This document shows, in pieces, positions 46,187-54,987 of a DNA stretch of 64,000 nucleotides. How positions within the stretch are numbered: position 1 is the stretch's first letter; every line of letters starts with the position of its first letter. The notes under the pieces were generated by a model. The model saw nothing but the letters and a program-made list of their open reading frames with translations. It was not told where the DNA came from and did not search any database. This DNA is from Streptomyces phaeofaciens (GTDB lineage Bacteria > Actinomycetota > Actinomycetes > Streptomycetales > Streptomycetaceae): positions 62,001 through 126,000 of the forward strand of contig NZ_BMSA01000002.1 in the NCBI RefSeq assembly GCF_014648915.1, read 5' to 3'. Made by a program: the position numbers and the translations under genes.

Positions 46187-46705
46187 CTAACCAGTGGAGC
46201 AGGTCCCGTCGGCACAGGTGGGCGGGGTGTGCGTCCAGCCCTGGCGCGGGTCGTAGGACCAGCCGTCCGCGCTGCGGTACGTGCCCCCGCCCCACTGCTG
46301 GTTCCCGGCCCGTGCCCCGCGCCACCGGGCGGCCGCCAGGACCGCGCCCTTGGCCAGCTTCGCCCCGGCGGGGGTGCTCAGCCGGTGGGCGAGGGGGCGG
46401 TGCTCGCGCAGCGCCCACAGGGTGACGATCCAGGCGGCGGCGCCCCGGTAGATCTGGCCCGCGTCGCCGACGACGGTGATCTCCTCCAGGGTGGCGCGGT
46501 GGTCGAGACCGGGGAAGCGGTCCCGCGCCCGGGCGGACCCGGCCGGGATCGGCTCCAGCGGCACCAGCTGCGGCTGACGGGTCAGCCAGTCGCGGACGAA
46601 GGTGCACAGCGCGCAGTCGGCGTCGTAGAGGACGGTGAGCCGGCGGACCGGGACGCGCGCCGCGTCCCGGTCCGGGGTGTCCTGCGAGGCGGCCACGGTG
46701 CTCAC
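46187..46705 (-). CDS. DCC-family thiol-disulfide oxidoreductase-like protein (DUF393)
   Basis: 172 residues. The N-terminal part has the DCC signature LTVLYDADCALCTFVRDWL (Asp-X2-Cys-X2-Cys in a beta-alpha start like thioredoxin), then ALREHRPLAHRLS and a helical segment KLAKGAVLAAARWRG. The C-terminal 40 residues are Trp/Gly-rich (QQWGGGTYRSADGWSYD) and end with two further Cys (TCADGTCSTG). The GTG start overlaps the stop of the membrane-protein gene (GTGA). Redox role is by family only. Confidence 0.85.
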   Translation of the reverse strand: MSTVAASQDTPDRDAARVPVRRLTVLYDADCALCTFVRDWLTRQPQLVPLEPIPAGSARARDRFPGLDHRATLEEITVVGDAGQIYRGAAAWIVTLWALREHRPLAHRLSTPAGAKLAKGAVLAAARWRGARAGNQQWGGGTYRSADGWSYDPRQGWTHTPPTCADGTCSTG

Positions 46706-47109
46706 GCCCGGGCCGACGGGGCGGCCCAGCCCTGCGGGGCGACCGGCGGGACCTGCTCCCGCTCCATGACCCCGCGCCGCCTGATCCGGTTGAGCACGTA
46801 CACGTTGCCCAGGTGCATCACACCGAGCACCAGCAGCACCACGCCGAGCTTGGTCGACAGGGCCTCGAAGACACCGCGGGTGTCCTCGATGGTCCCGTCG
46901 TCGCTCAGATAGAGGGCGACGAAGCCGAGGTTGACGAGGTAGAAGCCGACCACCAGGAGGTGGTTGACGGCGTCGGCGAGCTTCTCGTTGCCCTGGAGCA
47001 CATCGGCCAGGAAGATCCGGCCGTTGCGGCTGAGAGTCCGCGCGACCCAGACGGTCAGCGCGATGCTGACGGCCAGGTAGATGACGTAGGCGATGACCGT
47101 ACGGTCCAT
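46702..47109 (-). CDS. Three-helix membrane protein, first gene of TetR-controlled operon
   Basis: 135 residues from ATG 47109. Helices are at about 5-25 (VIAYVIYLAVSIALTVWVA), 50-72 (HLLVVGFYLVNLGFVALYLS) and 90-110 (LGVVLLVLGVMHLGNVYVLN). Between the first two is SRNGRIFLADVLQGNEKLAD. No family name is known to me, though similar proteins with the GRxFLxxV pattern are common in actinomycetes. It leads the operon membrane protein-DCC-TetR, all overlapping or within 10 bases, and so is a probable main target of the regulator. Confidence 0.75.
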   Translation of the reverse strand: MDRTVIAYVIYLAVSIALTVWVARTLSRNGRIFLADVLQGNEKLADAVNHLLVVGFYLVNLGFVALYLSDDGTIEDTRGVFEALSTKLGVVLLVLGVMHLGNVYVLNRIRRRGVMEREQVPPVAPQGWAAPSARA

Positions 47110-47154
47110 GTTCCCCACCCTTTCGTGAACGCGCACGCGAACCCGGTCGCGTAC

Positions 47155-47168
47155 TTGAACACGTTCAA
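47155..47168. promoter_or_regulatory. TetR operator 1
   Basis: TTGAACACGTTCAA, a perfect inverted repeat with 6-base arms and a 2-base spacer, 46 bases upstream of the first ATG of the leftward operon. It is the reverse complement of operator 2. Confidence 0.75.
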
Positions 47169-47199
47169 ATCGCTGTCATGGATGACTGTAGCCCTGCTT

Positions 47200-47213
47200 T
47201 TGAACGTGTTCAA
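47200..47213. promoter_or_regulatory. TetR operator 2
   Basis: TTGAACGTGTTCAA, the exact reverse complement of operator 1, with centres 45 bases apart. The site is 33 bases past the stop of the VOC gene. Two sites at this spacing could hold two dimers or a loop. Confidence 0.75.
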
Positions 47214-47246
47214 CTCGCGTGCGGCGAGGAGTGGATGGGACGTGCG

Positions 47247-47657
47247 TCACGGTCTGCGCCCGAGCTCCGGCCGCTTGGTGTAGTCCGTGAACCCCAGGAC
47301 GTTCCCCCAGGGGTCGGCGATCTCGACGGTCCACCCGGTCGCCACGGAGAACGGCACGTCGAGCGGGGGAACCCCGGCCTCGGCCAGCCGCCGCGCCACC
47401 GCCCGCGCGTCCGGCACCTCCAGCCACATCCGGGGCGAGGGCCACGGCGGAGGCCGACGCCCCAGTCCGTCCTCCTGCCTGAGCAGGATCCCGGGCGTCT
47501 CGCCCCCCACCCTCAACGACGCGATCCCGGCCTCGTCGAACCGGAACGCGGCCGTGAACCCGGCCCGCAGATAGAAACCCATCGCCTCGTCGAGATCCCC
47601 GACGGGCAGCAGGATGTTGTCGAATCCGAGCAGTTCGTGCGACTGGTCATCTGACAT
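47247..47657 (-). CDS. VOC-family (glyoxalase/bleomycin-resistance-like) protein
   Basis: 136 residues forming two beta-alpha-beta-beta-beta units: FDNILLPVGDLDEAMGFY with LRAGFTAAF, and MWLEVPDARAVARRLAEAGV with TVEIADPWGNVLGFTDY. Metal ligands would be near IADPWGN (the usual Glu is at VEIAD). Members range from dioxygenases to drug-binding proteins; no substrate can be read. ATG 47657 lacks a good ribosome site and is only 160 bases from the start of the rightward gene. It is separate from the TetR operon. Confidence 0.85.
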   Translation of the reverse strand: MSDDQSHELLGFDNILLPVGDLDEAMGFYLRAGFTAAFRFDEAGIASLRVGGETPGILLRQEDGLGRRPPPWPSPRMWLEVPDARAVARRLAEAGVPPLDVPFSVATGWTVEIADPWGNVLGFTDYTKRPELGRRP

Positions 47658-47817
47658 GCGATCAGATTACGGCTATTTCATTCTGAATCGGTCGTTTTCG
47701 GTGGCGTCCTCTCCTGCACAAGAAGCAACCGTTCGCCTCCCCCGTCGCAGGTCCGGACGTCATAATGGAGTCGTCGAGAGACGCAAGAGACGGACGGGGC
47801 GCGGGGGAGGCGGCTGC

Positions 47818-48762
47818 GTGCGGCGGCTTCTGACAGTCGGTCTCCTGCCGGGCGGGCTCGTCGTCGTCTGTCTGTGGGCGCTGGTTCGGGCGGGGAGTTT
47901 CACCGGCGTCGGCGACTGGAGCCGGGTCGCCCCGAGAGACCATCAGGACATGGCCGTGACGGTCGTCGTGCTCGTGTCGGGGACGTTGCTGCTCACGGCG
48001 CTCCTTCAGCCTTTCCAGGTCCGGGCCGTGCGCGTGCTGGAGGGCTACTGGGACCGGTGGCCGATGACGTCGGGGCCGGCCGGTGTGCTGATCGAGGTAC
48101 AGCGGCGGCGCTGGGAGGCGGTGCGCGGGCAGGCCGAGCGTCCGGCGCCCGACGCCGCCGCGCGCAGGGTTCGCGCGGACGCCAGACGCAGGCTCGCAGC
48201 CACGCCCTCCGTGGACGTTCTGCTGCCGACCGCCCTGGGCAACGCCCTGCGCGCGGGCGAACTCAGCGCGGGCGAACGCTACGGTCTGTCCACGCTCGCC
48301 TCCTGGCCACGGATCTACATGCAGGTCTCGGACCGCATGTCCGACACGCTGCGGTCGGCGAGGGACGCGCTCGACTCGGCGGTCAACCTCTGCTGGAGCC
48401 TGCTCGCGACAGCCGTCCTCCTGGTGGTCGCCGGGTACGACGAGTCCGGTCTGCGATGGCTGGCCGCCGGTGCGCTGCTGCTCGCCGCCGTGGCCTACAA
48501 GGGCGCCGTGATCGTGGCGCAGGCCTACTCGGGCTTGATGCACGTGGTGTACGACCTGCACCGGTTCGACCTGCTGGACGCGTTGCACCATCCGCTGCCG
48601 GCCGACGACGAGACCGAACGGGACGCCTTCGAGGAGGCCACGGCACGGTTCGCGGGGCGGGCGCTCCGCCCCCTCGTCTACGACCACACCCGCGAGCGCT
48701 CACACGCGGACGATGCCGACCACCGCGCACACGCCGAGGACATGGACCGTCAGACCGACTGA
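47818..48762 (+). CDS. Membrane protein of unknown function
   Basis: From GTG 47818 with GGGGGAGGCGGC upstream, 314 residues; the frame is open to 47614 but that part overlaps the VOC gene start and has no site. Two N-terminal helices (LTVGLLPGGLVVVCLWALV and MAVTVVVLVSGTLLLTALL) and two central ones (LCWSLLATAVLLVVAG, WLAAGALLLAAVAYKGAVI). The segment between holds GPAGVLIEVQRRRWEAVRG and the C-terminus is Asp/His-rich. I do not recognise the family. Its last 63 bases overlap the convergent LiaF-like gene. Confidence 0.7.
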   Translation: MRRLLTVGLLPGGLVVVCLWALVRAGSFTGVGDWSRVAPRDHQDMAVTVVVLVSGTLLLTALLQPFQVRAVRVLEGYWDRWPMTSGPAGVLIEVQRRRWEAVRGQAERPAPDAAARRVRADARRRLAATPSVDVLLPTALGNALRAGELSAGERYGLSTLASWPRIYMQVSDRMSDTLRSARDALDSAVNLCWSLLATAVLLVVAGYDESGLRWLAAGALLLAAVAYKGAVIVAQAYSGLMHVVYDLHRFDLLDALHHPLPADDETERDAFEEATARFAGRALRPLVYDHTRERSHADDADHRAHAEDMDRQTD

Positions 48763-49392
48763 CGGATCCACCACCTTCGCGGGCGGGGCGCCCGTCTCGA
48801 CGACACGGGTCAGCACGGTTCCGGACGCGTGCACGTTCACCCATCGGTCCCGCGGAACGGTCATCCGTATGTGGCCGGCGAACGCCGTGACGTGAACCGT
48901 GTCCCGTTCGTACTCGCCCGTGGCCGTCAGATCGGCTCGCAGTTCACCGAGTACGGCACGCAGAACGAGGGTCTTCCCCATCGGCCGGGGCGCGGCGATA
49001 CGGCCCGACGTCAGGACCCGGGTCCAGCTCGACCGGAGTTCCCCGCCGGAGGCACCCCACAGCAGAGCGGCTCCGCAGAGGGCGAGGAGCCCGGGCAGAG
49101 CGAGGTCCATGACAGTGCCCGTACCCAGATGCCCGGATCGCACCAGTCCGGCGACGGCGATCGACGCGAGGACCAGGGGCCCGATGAGCGAAGCCGCGGG
49201 CAGGGCCGACCGCAGCAGGTTGACCACGGCGAGCCCCAACAGCATCCAGGGCCACCACCGGGCGCCGAACTCGATTGCGGCGCGCGCCCGGTGCACGGAG
49301 TCACCGACGAGGTAGCAGCCGAGGATCACGGCCGGCAGGCCGACGCGAACCCGGGCGCGCGAGCCGCGCGTACCCTCCTCGCCGCCTGCCAT
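48700..49392 (-). CDS. LiaF/DUF2154-like membrane protein
   Basis: 230 residues. Four helices in the first 120 residues (VGLPAVILGCYLVGDSVH, WPWMLLGLAVVNLLRSAL, LIGPLVLASIAVAGLVRS, LALPGLLALCGAALLWG), then a soluble domain that has the LiaF C-terminal pattern: LRAVLGELRADLTATGEYER, VHVTAFAGHIRMTVPRDRWV. LiaF-type proteins dampen cell-envelope stress signalling, but no LiaRS-type kinase is near. ATG 49392 follows GGCGGAAGGC. 63-base 3' overlap with the rightward membrane-protein gene. Confidence 0.7.
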   Translation of the reverse strand: MAGGEEGTRGSRARVRVGLPAVILGCYLVGDSVHRARAAIEFGARWWPWMLLGLAVVNLLRSALPAASLIGPLVLASIAVAGLVRSGHLGTGTVMDLALPGLLALCGAALLWGASGGELRSSWTRVLTSGRIAAPRPMGKTLVLRAVLGELRADLTATGEYERDTVHVTAFAGHIRMTVPRDRWVNVHASGTVLTRVVETGAPPAKVVDPSVGLTVHVLGVCAVVGIVRV

Positions 49393-49446
49393 CGCCGCCT
49401 TCCGCCCAGGGCTCCTGCGGGCCCGGGAGGCGACCGCGGCGTCATG

Positions 49447-49776
49447 TTAGTCCGGCGTGCCCGAGGCGGCCTCGCCAAGGGGCGGCTCACCGAGCCTCTT
49501 ACGGCACTCGCGCTCCCACACAAGGGCTTCGTCCACGTCGTCGCAGGTGATGAGGAGCGCGGCTCGCACCGGGCGAAGGGGACAGGCCGGCACCATGTGC
49601 CGGACCTCGTTCGTCGGGTACCTGCGCAGGAAGCGGTTCAATTGGTCGACGGTGCCCGCGAGGGCGGCTTCCAGGCCGCTCCTGTCCCCCGCGGGACCGG
49701 CGAACTCCGCTCCACATCCGGGGCATCCGGGCTGCCACTCAGGTGCGACACCGGGCAGGACCGTTTCGTACAGCAT
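49447..49776 (-). CDS. Small protein with Cys pair, function unknown
   Basis: 109 residues. An N-terminal CPGCGAEF (Cys-X2-Cys) and a later ACPLRPVRAALLITCDD suggest a metal site of three or four Cys. The rest is helical (LEAALAGTVDQLNRFLRRY, DEALVWERECRKRLGEP). I do not recognise a family. ATG 49776 is preceded by TTAGGAGAGCTG that includes the stop of the membrane-protein gene upstream, so the two are coupled. Confidence 0.65.
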   Translation of the reverse strand: MLYETVLPGVAPEWQPGCPGCGAEFAGPAGDRSGLEAALAGTVDQLNRFLRRYPTNEVRHMVPACPLRPVRAALLITCDDVDEALVWERECRKRLGEPPLGEAASGTPD

Positions 49777-49784
49777 CAGCTCTC

Positions 49785-50342
49785 CTAATCGGACCGTTTA
49801 CTGGCCATGAGGGCTCTGATCCACAGGCCTTCCAGCGCGGTCGCGGCCAGCACCATCGCACCGGCGACCCAGCGCCAGGGCTGCTGCTTTCCGTCGTCGG
49901 GCGGAGCCAGCGCACACGCCACCCCGAGTCCGAGCAGCAGCACCCCGAGGTTGAAGCAGTTGACCGAGTAGTTGGCGAACTTCACGTAGCGCTTGTGGGC
50001 GACGCGCTGTATGCGCGCGAATTCCCGGTCGCGGACGGTGGGGTCGGTGCTCTGCCAGCCCGGCCGATGACCGATCCGTTCCTCGACGTCTTTGATGGTG
50101 AAGGCGAACTGGCGGGCGTAGTAGTTGAGCTGAATCGCGGCGATCAGAACCAGGGAACTGCCCGTGAGCATGAGGAGGGTCAGTCCCGGGAGAAGGAATG
50201 CCGTGTCCGCGCCCGCCACCACGCCGGCCAGGGAGAGGGACGCGGCGGTGAACAGTGGCGCCGCGATGAAGAAGGCGTCCTTCATCGCCGATTCTCGACC
50301 GTACGACGCGGGCGGTATCTCGCTGTCGGACCTGTCCCCCAT
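49785..50342 (-). CDS. Four-helix membrane protein of unknown function
   Basis: 185 residues: helix pair at 20-45 and 48-75 (FFIAAPLFTAASLSLAGVV, LLPGLTLLMLTGSSLVLIAA), a cytoplasmic charged segment (FTIKDVEERIGHRPGWQS, RDREFARIQRVAHKRYVKF), then another pair (FNLGVLLLGLGVACALA, WVAGAMVLAATALEGLW). ATG 50342 has GGAGGGGGTGCC, a strong site. It heads a two-gene operon with the Cys-pair protein. No family is known to me. Confidence 0.7.
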   Translation of the reverse strand: MGDRSDSEIPPASYGRESAMKDAFFIAAPLFTAASLSLAGVVAGADTAFLLPGLTLLMLTGSSLVLIAAIQLNYYARQFAFTIKDVEERIGHRPGWQSTDPTVRDREFARIQRVAHKRYVKFANYSVNCFNLGVLLLGLGVACALAPPDDGKQQPWRWVAGAMVLAATALEGLWIRALMASKRSD

Positions 50343-50480
50343 GGCACCCCCTCCGGCCTACGGTGCTCCGCCCATGCCGCAGTGTGCGGGTGGAAGGATC
50401 CACTCCGGAGGAGCGGAAACCGGCCAAAACGCCTGAGGGCCCTGTGTCCGAAGGGGCGGAAACAGCGGAGCCGCCCCGCC

Positions 50481-51101
50481 TCAGTCGCTCGCCTTCGGCC
50501 GTCCCGCCGTGAGGATCTCCGTCACGTCCAGGGTGACCTTGGCGCCGATCGAGTCGGGAAGAGTGACGATCTCGCCGGGGGCGTGCGGACGGTGGTTCTC
50601 GTACGTGTCTCCGACGGGCTCGGTGAGCACGTGGAGGCGCTGGTGCTTGCGGTCGACGACGACGTAGACCGGAATCTTCGCCTCGGCGTACGCGGCGACC
50701 TTGGTCCTCAGGTCGTTCTTCCAGTTCTTGGAGGTGACCTCCAGGACGAGACGGAAGCACGCCGGGTCGTACGCGTTGTTCTCGATGAGGTGGTCGTCGA
50801 TGTCGGCGTCCACCACCGCGAGGTCGGGAATGGCGTAGTCCTCGAGGTCCGTGGGCAGCCAGAGGCCGATGCCTCGGAGCACTTCGGTTTCCTCGCCGTG
50901 CAGGCCTGCCGCGAGGAAGGGGATCATGAGGCCCGTCAGCGCGCGAGCGTGGGGCACATCCGGGGACGGGGTCACGAGGAGATTTCCTCCGATGATCTCG
51001 ACGCGGTAGCCCGGGTGGCGCTCCATGATCTCGTCGGCGATCGCCGTGAGGGTGACCGGCTCCTCGTCGTCGAAGGGCTGCTCGACGGCTGCAGCGGACA
51101 T
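50481..51101 (-). CDS. Uma2-family (DUF820) putative endonuclease
   Basis: 206 residues from ATG 51101, which has AGGAGG spaced perfectly; the frame is open to 51137. The PD-(D/E)xK-type core is clear: IIGGNLLVTPSPDVPHARA, IPDLAVVDADID with the Asp, and LVLEVTSKNWKNDLRTKVAA with Glu-X-Thr-Ser-Lys, then YAEAKIPVYVVVDRK. Uma2 proteins are very numerous in Streptomyces and their substrate is not settled. Single gene, between the accessory membrane genes and the sdh terminator. Confidence 0.88.
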   Translation of the reverse strand: MSAAAVEQPFDDEEPVTLTAIADEIMERHPGYRVEIIGGNLLVTPSPDVPHARALTGLMIPFLAAGLHGEETEVLRGIGLWLPTDLEDYAIPDLAVVDADIDDHLIENNAYDPACFRLVLEVTSKNWKNDLRTKVAAYAEAKIPVYVVVDRKHQRLHVLTEPVGDTYENHRPHAPGEIVTLPDSIGAKVTLDVTEILTAGRPKASD

Positions 51102-51203
51102 CGCGTGCCTCCTGTGGGCGGGTGCCGAGGCCATCATCGTAGGCAGGGTGCCGCCCCCGCGTCCCGTACAGCCACGTTCACCCGATCGTGGCCGGGTAAC
51201 GCC

Positions 51204-51237
51204 CGAGGGCCCCGTTCCAGCCGGAACGGGGCCCTCG
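51204..51237 (-). terminator. sdh operon terminator
   Basis: Perfect 15-base arms CGAGGGCCCCGTTCC (51204-51218) and GGAACGGGGCCCTCG (51223-51237) with a 4-base loop, 17 bases after the sdhB stop. Confidence 0.85.
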
Positions 51238-51254
51238 TGGACGTGCCGAGGAGA

Positions 51255-52016
51255 TCAGAAGCGGCGCGTGATCAGCGCTCGCTTCACCTCCTGGATCGCC
51301 TTGGTGACCTCGATGCCGCGCGGGCAGGCGTCCGTGCAGTTGAAGGTCGTGCGGCAGCGCCAGACGCCGTCGCGGTCGTTCAGGATCTCCAGGCGCTGCT
51401 CGCCGGCCTCGTCGCGCGAGTCGAAGATGAAGCGGTGCGCGTTGACGATGGCGGCCGGGCCGAAGTACTGGCCGTCGTTCCAGAAGACCGGGCAGGACGA
51501 CGTGCACGCGGCGCACAGGATGCACTTCGTGGTGTCGTCGAACCGCTCGCGGTCCTCGGCCGACTGGAGACGCTCACGCGTCGGCTCGTTCGTCTCCTTG
51601 GTGATCAGGAACGGCATGACGTCCCGGTACGCCTGGAAGAACGGCTCCATGTCGACGACCAGGTCCTTCAGGACCGTCAGGCCCTTGATGGGCTCGACCG
51701 TGATCGGCTTCTCGGGGTTGATGTCCTTGATCAGCGTCTTGCACGCCAGGCGGTTCTTGCCGTTGATCCGCATCGCGTCCGAGCCGCAGATGCCGTGGGC
51801 GCAGGAGCGGCGGAAGGTCAGCGTGCCGTCGACGTCCCACTTGATCTTGTGGAGGCCGTCGAGGACGCGCTCCTTGGGGTCGATCTCCAGCTGGAAGTCT
51901 TCCCAGGTCGCCTCGCCCGAGACCTCCGGGTTGAAGCGGCGGACGCGGAAGGTGACGGTGATGTACGGGGAGGCCGCGGCCTCCGCCTCGACCTTGTCCA
52001 GAACGGGGGTTGCCAT
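51255..52016 (-). CDS. sdhB: Succinate dehydrogenase iron-sulfur subunit
   Basis: Electron-transfer subunit of complex II, 253 residues. The N-terminal [2Fe-2S] domain has RRSCAHGICGSDAMRING and a later Cys in NRLACKTL; the C-terminal domain has KCILCAACTSSCPVFW and CRTTFNCTDACPRGIEV for the 4Fe-4S and 3Fe-4S clusters. The start overlaps the sdhA stop by one base. Last gene of the sdhCDAB operon, followed by a strong terminator. Confidence 0.97.
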   Translation of the reverse strand: MATPVLDKVEAEAAASPYITVTFRVRRFNPEVSGEATWEDFQLEIDPKERVLDGLHKIKWDVDGTLTFRRSCAHGICGSDAMRINGKNRLACKTLIKDINPEKPITVEPIKGLTVLKDLVVDMEPFFQAYRDVMPFLITKETNEPTRERLQSAEDRERFDDTTKCILCAACTSSCPVFWNDGQYFGPAAIVNAHRFIFDSRDEAGEQRLEILNDRDGVWRCRTTFNCTDACPRGIEVTKAIQEVKRALITRRF

Positions 52017-53770
52017 CAGTACTTACGCTCCATCGGCTGGTAGCGGGTCTGGACGACCGGCTTGTAGTCGAGACGGACGGTCTCGCTGCCGTCGTCGCCG
52101 ACCTCGCGGTACGCCATGGTGTGGCGCATGAAGTTGACGTCGTCGCGGTTGGGGTAGTCCTCGCGGTAGTGGCCGCCGCGGGACTCCTTGCGCGCCAGGG
52201 CGGAGACCGCCATGACCTCGGCCAGGTCGAGCAGGTTGCCCAGCTCGATGGCTTCCAGCAGGTCCGTGTTGAACCGCCGGCCCTTGTCCTGGATCGAGAC
52301 GTTCCGGTAGCGCTCGCGCAGCTCGGCGATCTTCTCGACCGCCGTCTTGATCGTCTGCTCGGTGCGGAAGACCATGACGTTGGCGTCCATGGTCTCCTGG
52401 AGCTCCTTGCGGATGGTCGCCACGCGCTCGGTGCCCGTGGAGGACCGCAGGTTCTCCACCTGGTCGATCACCTGCTGCGCCGGGTTCTCCGGCAGCTCGA
52501 CGTACTCCGCCTTCTGGGAGTAGTCGGCGGCGGCGATGCCCGCGCGGCGGCCGAACACGTTGATGTCCAGCAGGGAGTTCGTGCCGAGGCGGTTGGCGCC
52601 GTGCACGGAGACGCAGGCGACCTCGCCGGCCGCGTACAGGCCCGGGACGACCGTGGTGTTGTCCGACAGGACCTCACCCTCGACGTTCGTCGGGATGCCG
52701 CCCATCGCGTAGTGCGCGGTGGGCTGGATCGGGATCGGGTCCGTGTAGGGCTCGATGCCGAGGTAGGTGCGCGCGAACTCCGTGATGTCGGGCAGCTTGG
52801 CGTCCAGCTGCTCCGGCGGGAGGTGCGTGAGGTCGAGGTAGACGTGGTCGCCCTCGGGACCGCAGCCGCGGCCCTCACGGATCTCCGTGTAGATGGAGCG
52901 GGACACGACGTCACGGGACGCGAGGTCCTTCATGACCGGCGCGTACTTCTCCATGAAGCGCTCGCCGTCCTTGTTGCGGAGGATGCCGCCCTCACCGCGG
53001 GCGCCCTCCGTCAGCAGGATGCCCATGCGCCAGATGCCGGTCGGGTGGAACTGGAAGAACTCCATGTCCTCCAGCGGCAGACCGCGGCGGTAGACGGCCG
53101 CCTGGCCGTCACCGGTCAGCGTGTGCGCGTTCGACGTCACCTTGAAGAACTTGCCGGTGCCGCCGGACGCGTAGATCACGGCCTTCGCCTGGAAGACGTG
53201 GATCTCGCCGGTGGCCAGCTCGTAGGCGACCACACCGGCGGACTTCTTGACGCCGTCCACCTCGGTGATCAGCTGGTCGAGGACGTAGAACTCGTTGAAG
53301 AACTCCACGCCCTCCTTCACGCAGTTCTGGTACAGCGTCTGGAGGATCATGTGGCCGGTGCGGTCGGCCGCGTAGCAGGACCGGCGGACCGGGGCCTCGC
53401 CGTGGTTGCGGCTGTGACCGCCGAAGCGGCGCTGGTCGATGGTGCCGTCCGGGGTGCGGTTGAACGGCAGGCCCATCTTCTCCAGGTCGAGGACGGCGTC
53501 GATGGCCTCCTTCGCCAGGATCTCGGCGGCGTCCTGGTCGACCAGGTAGTCACCGCCCTTGACCGTGTCGAAGGTGTGCCACTCCCAGTTGTCCTCCTCC
53601 ACGTTGGCCAGCGCGGCGGCCATGCCGCCCTGCGCGGCGCCCGTGTGGGAGCGGGTGGGGTACAGCTTGGTCAGGACCGCGGTGCGGCTGCGCTTCGTCG
53701 ACTCGATGGCCGCACGCATGCCCGCGCCGCCGGCGCCGACGATGACGGTGTCGTACTTGTGGATCTTCAT
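52016..53770 (-). CDS. sdhA: Succinate dehydrogenase flavoprotein subunit
   Basis: 584-residue FAD subunit that oxidises succinate. The FAD motif is [18 protein letters not shown], the His for covalent FAD is in [16 protein letters not shown], and active-site blocks are [19 protein letters not shown] and [20 protein letters not shown]. The C-terminus ([16 protein letters not shown]) is typical. It lies 19 bases from the sdhD stop and overlaps sdhB. Confidence 0.97.
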   Translation of the reverse strand: MKIHKYDTVIVGAGGAGMRAAIESTKRSRTAVLTKLYPTRSHTGAAQGGMAAALANVEEDNWEWHTFDTVKGGDYLVDQDAAEILAKEAIDAVLDLEKMGLPFNRTPDGTIDQRRFGGHSRNHGEAPVRRSCYAADRTGHMILQTLYQNCVKEGVEFFNEFYVLDQLITEVDGVKKSAGVVAYELATGEIHVFQAKAVIYASGGTGKFFKVTSNAHTLTGDGQAAVYRRGLPLEDMEFFQFHPTGIWRMGILLTEGARGEGGILRNKDGERFMEKYAPVMKDLASRDVVSRSIYTEIREGRGCGPEGDHVYLDLTHLPPEQLDAKLPDITEFARTYLGIEPYTDPIPIQPTAHYAMGGIPTNVEGEVLSDNTTVVPGLYAAGEVACVSVHGANRLGTNSLLDINVFGRRAGIAAADYSQKAEYVELPENPAQQVIDQVENLRSSTGTERVATIRKELQETMDANVMVFRTEQTIKTAVEKIAELRERYRNVSIQDKGRRFNTDLLEAIELGNLLDLAEVMAVSALARKESRGGHYREDYPNRDDVNFMRHTMAYREVGDDGSETVRLDYKPVVQTRYQPMERKY

Positions 53771-53789
53771 GATTCTCGCAGCCCCGTGC

Positions 53790-54272
53790 CTAGCGGATGT
53801 TCGGGTCGAAGGTGAAGATCACCAGCGTGCCCAGCAGGATGGTGAACACCGTGGCGGTGTAGAGCAGGCCCTTCAGCCACAGCCGGGTGTTCGCGCGCTC
53901 CGCGTAGTCGTTGATGACCGTGCGCAGGCCGTTGGCGCCGTGCAGCATGGCGAGCCAGAGCATCAGCAGGTCCCAGACCTGCCAGAACGGGGACGCCCAG
54001 CGGCCGGCCACGAAGGCGAAGCCGATCTTCGAGACGCCGCCGTCCAGCACCAGCTGGATCAGCAGGTGCGTGATGACCAGGACGACCAGCAGGACGCCGG
54101 AGAGCCGCATGAAGAGCCACGCCGCCATCTCGAAGTTGCCGCGCGTGGTGCGCGGCGTCTTCTTGGTGCGCTTGCGCGGGGCCTCGATGAGGGGCGCCGG
54201 GTTGTCCACGTTGTAGACCGAGCCGCCCTCGACGGGGCCGATCCCGGACGCGGTGGTTTCAGTGGTGGCCAT
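53790..54272 (-). CDS. sdhD: Succinate dehydrogenase membrane anchor subunit
   Basis: A 160-residue anchor with three helices ([60 protein letters not shown]). The His in VITHLLI and LHGANGLR are likely haem/quinone contacts. The N-terminal 55 residues are hydrophilic with a basic stretch ([13 protein letters not shown]). It begins 5 bases from the sdhC stop. Assignment of sdhD versus sdhC follows operon order. Confidence 0.93.
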   Translation of the reverse strand: MATTETTASGIGPVEGGSVYNVDNPAPLIEAPRKRTKKTPRTTRGNFEMAAWLFMRLSGVLLVVLVITHLLIQLVLDGGVSKIGFAFVAGRWASPFWQVWDLLMLWLAMLHGANGLRTVINDYAERANTRLWLKGLLYTATVFTILLGTLVIFTFDPNIR

Positions 54273-54277
54273 CGGTC

Positions 54278-54658
54278 TCAGCTCCCGAACAGTTCACGAG
54301 CGGCGTGGCCGAGGACGGGGTAGATGGCCCCGATCATCAGCGCGAGCCACAGGATGACGACACCCCAGAGCATCTGCTTCTGGTGGCGAGGTCCCTGCGA
54401 CCAGAAGTCGACGGCGATGACACGCAGGCCGTTGAGCGCGTGGAAGAGAATGGCGGCGACGAGGCCGTACTCCAGCAGCGCGACGACCGGCGTCTTGTAC
54501 GTGGCTACGACGTTGTCGTAGTCCTCGGGGGAGACACGGACGAGTGCGGTGTCCAGCACGTGAACGAACAGGAAGAAGAAGATGAGGACGCCGGTGACTC
54601 GATGAGCCACCCAGGACCACATTCCTTCCCGGCCGCGGTACAGCGTTCCAGCCGGCAC
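54278..54658 (-). CDS. sdhC: Succinate dehydrogenase cytochrome b556 subunit
   Basis: 126 residues from GTG 54658 (site GGAGGG); the open frame continues to 54745 but that part is GC-rich filler. Three helices, with SWVAHRVTGVLIFFFLFVHV carrying the conserved Ser/Arg/His of the quinone and haem site and LFHALNGLRVIAVDFW on the second. First gene of the sdh operon. Confidence 0.93.
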   Translation of the reverse strand: MPAGTLYRGREGMWSWVAHRVTGVLIFFFLFVHVLDTALVRVSPEDYDNVVATYKTPVVALLEYGLVAAILFHALNGLRVIAVDFWSQGPRHQKQMLWGVVILWLALMIGAIYPVLGHAARELFGS

Positions 54659-54987
54659 GGAAGACCCTCCGGGAGCGGGGATTGGGGCCTGCCGGCTTCG
54701 GCGTCGGACGGGCCCGGCCGGGTACGGTCCACCGGCCCCCAGCATCGTAGCGACGCGCTGGCGCTGGGCTTACGCCGGGCCTACCGGTGTGATCAAACTG
54801 GCACGCGTATGGGTGAGTGGGGACAAGCATCCGGGGTGGTTTGTGCCGCCGCGCACCGTCTGTGGAGGTGTGGGTCCGGTCGGCCGGCTCTCCGGGCCGT
54901 CGTGGCAGGTCCCGGTCGTCGGGGCGGGGGCCTGCCGTCGTGGCAGGTCCTGGCCGTCCCGGCGGTCGGGAGGGGGCTGGACGGGGT
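54659..54987. promoter_or_regulatory. sdh operon upstream region
   Basis: A 329-base gap without a gene. The stretch CCGGTGTGATCAAACTGGCACG (54783-54804, shown here as landmark) is the most AT-rich part and the likely sdh promoter. Further left of the OHCU gene, GTCGTGGCAGGTCC occurs twice (about 54899 and 54935) within a run of similar GTCGGGGCGGG units; no role is visible. Confidence 0.4.

Noticed and set aside
49743..52043. 766-codon rightward frame opposite sdhB and Uma2 genes
   Set aside because: Mirror of leftward genes, as is 52010-53815 opposite sdhA.
54898..54960. GTCGTGGCAGGTCC direct repeats as a CRISPR-like array
   Set aside because: Only two copies with similar GC-rich sequence between them; no regular spacer and no cas genes.
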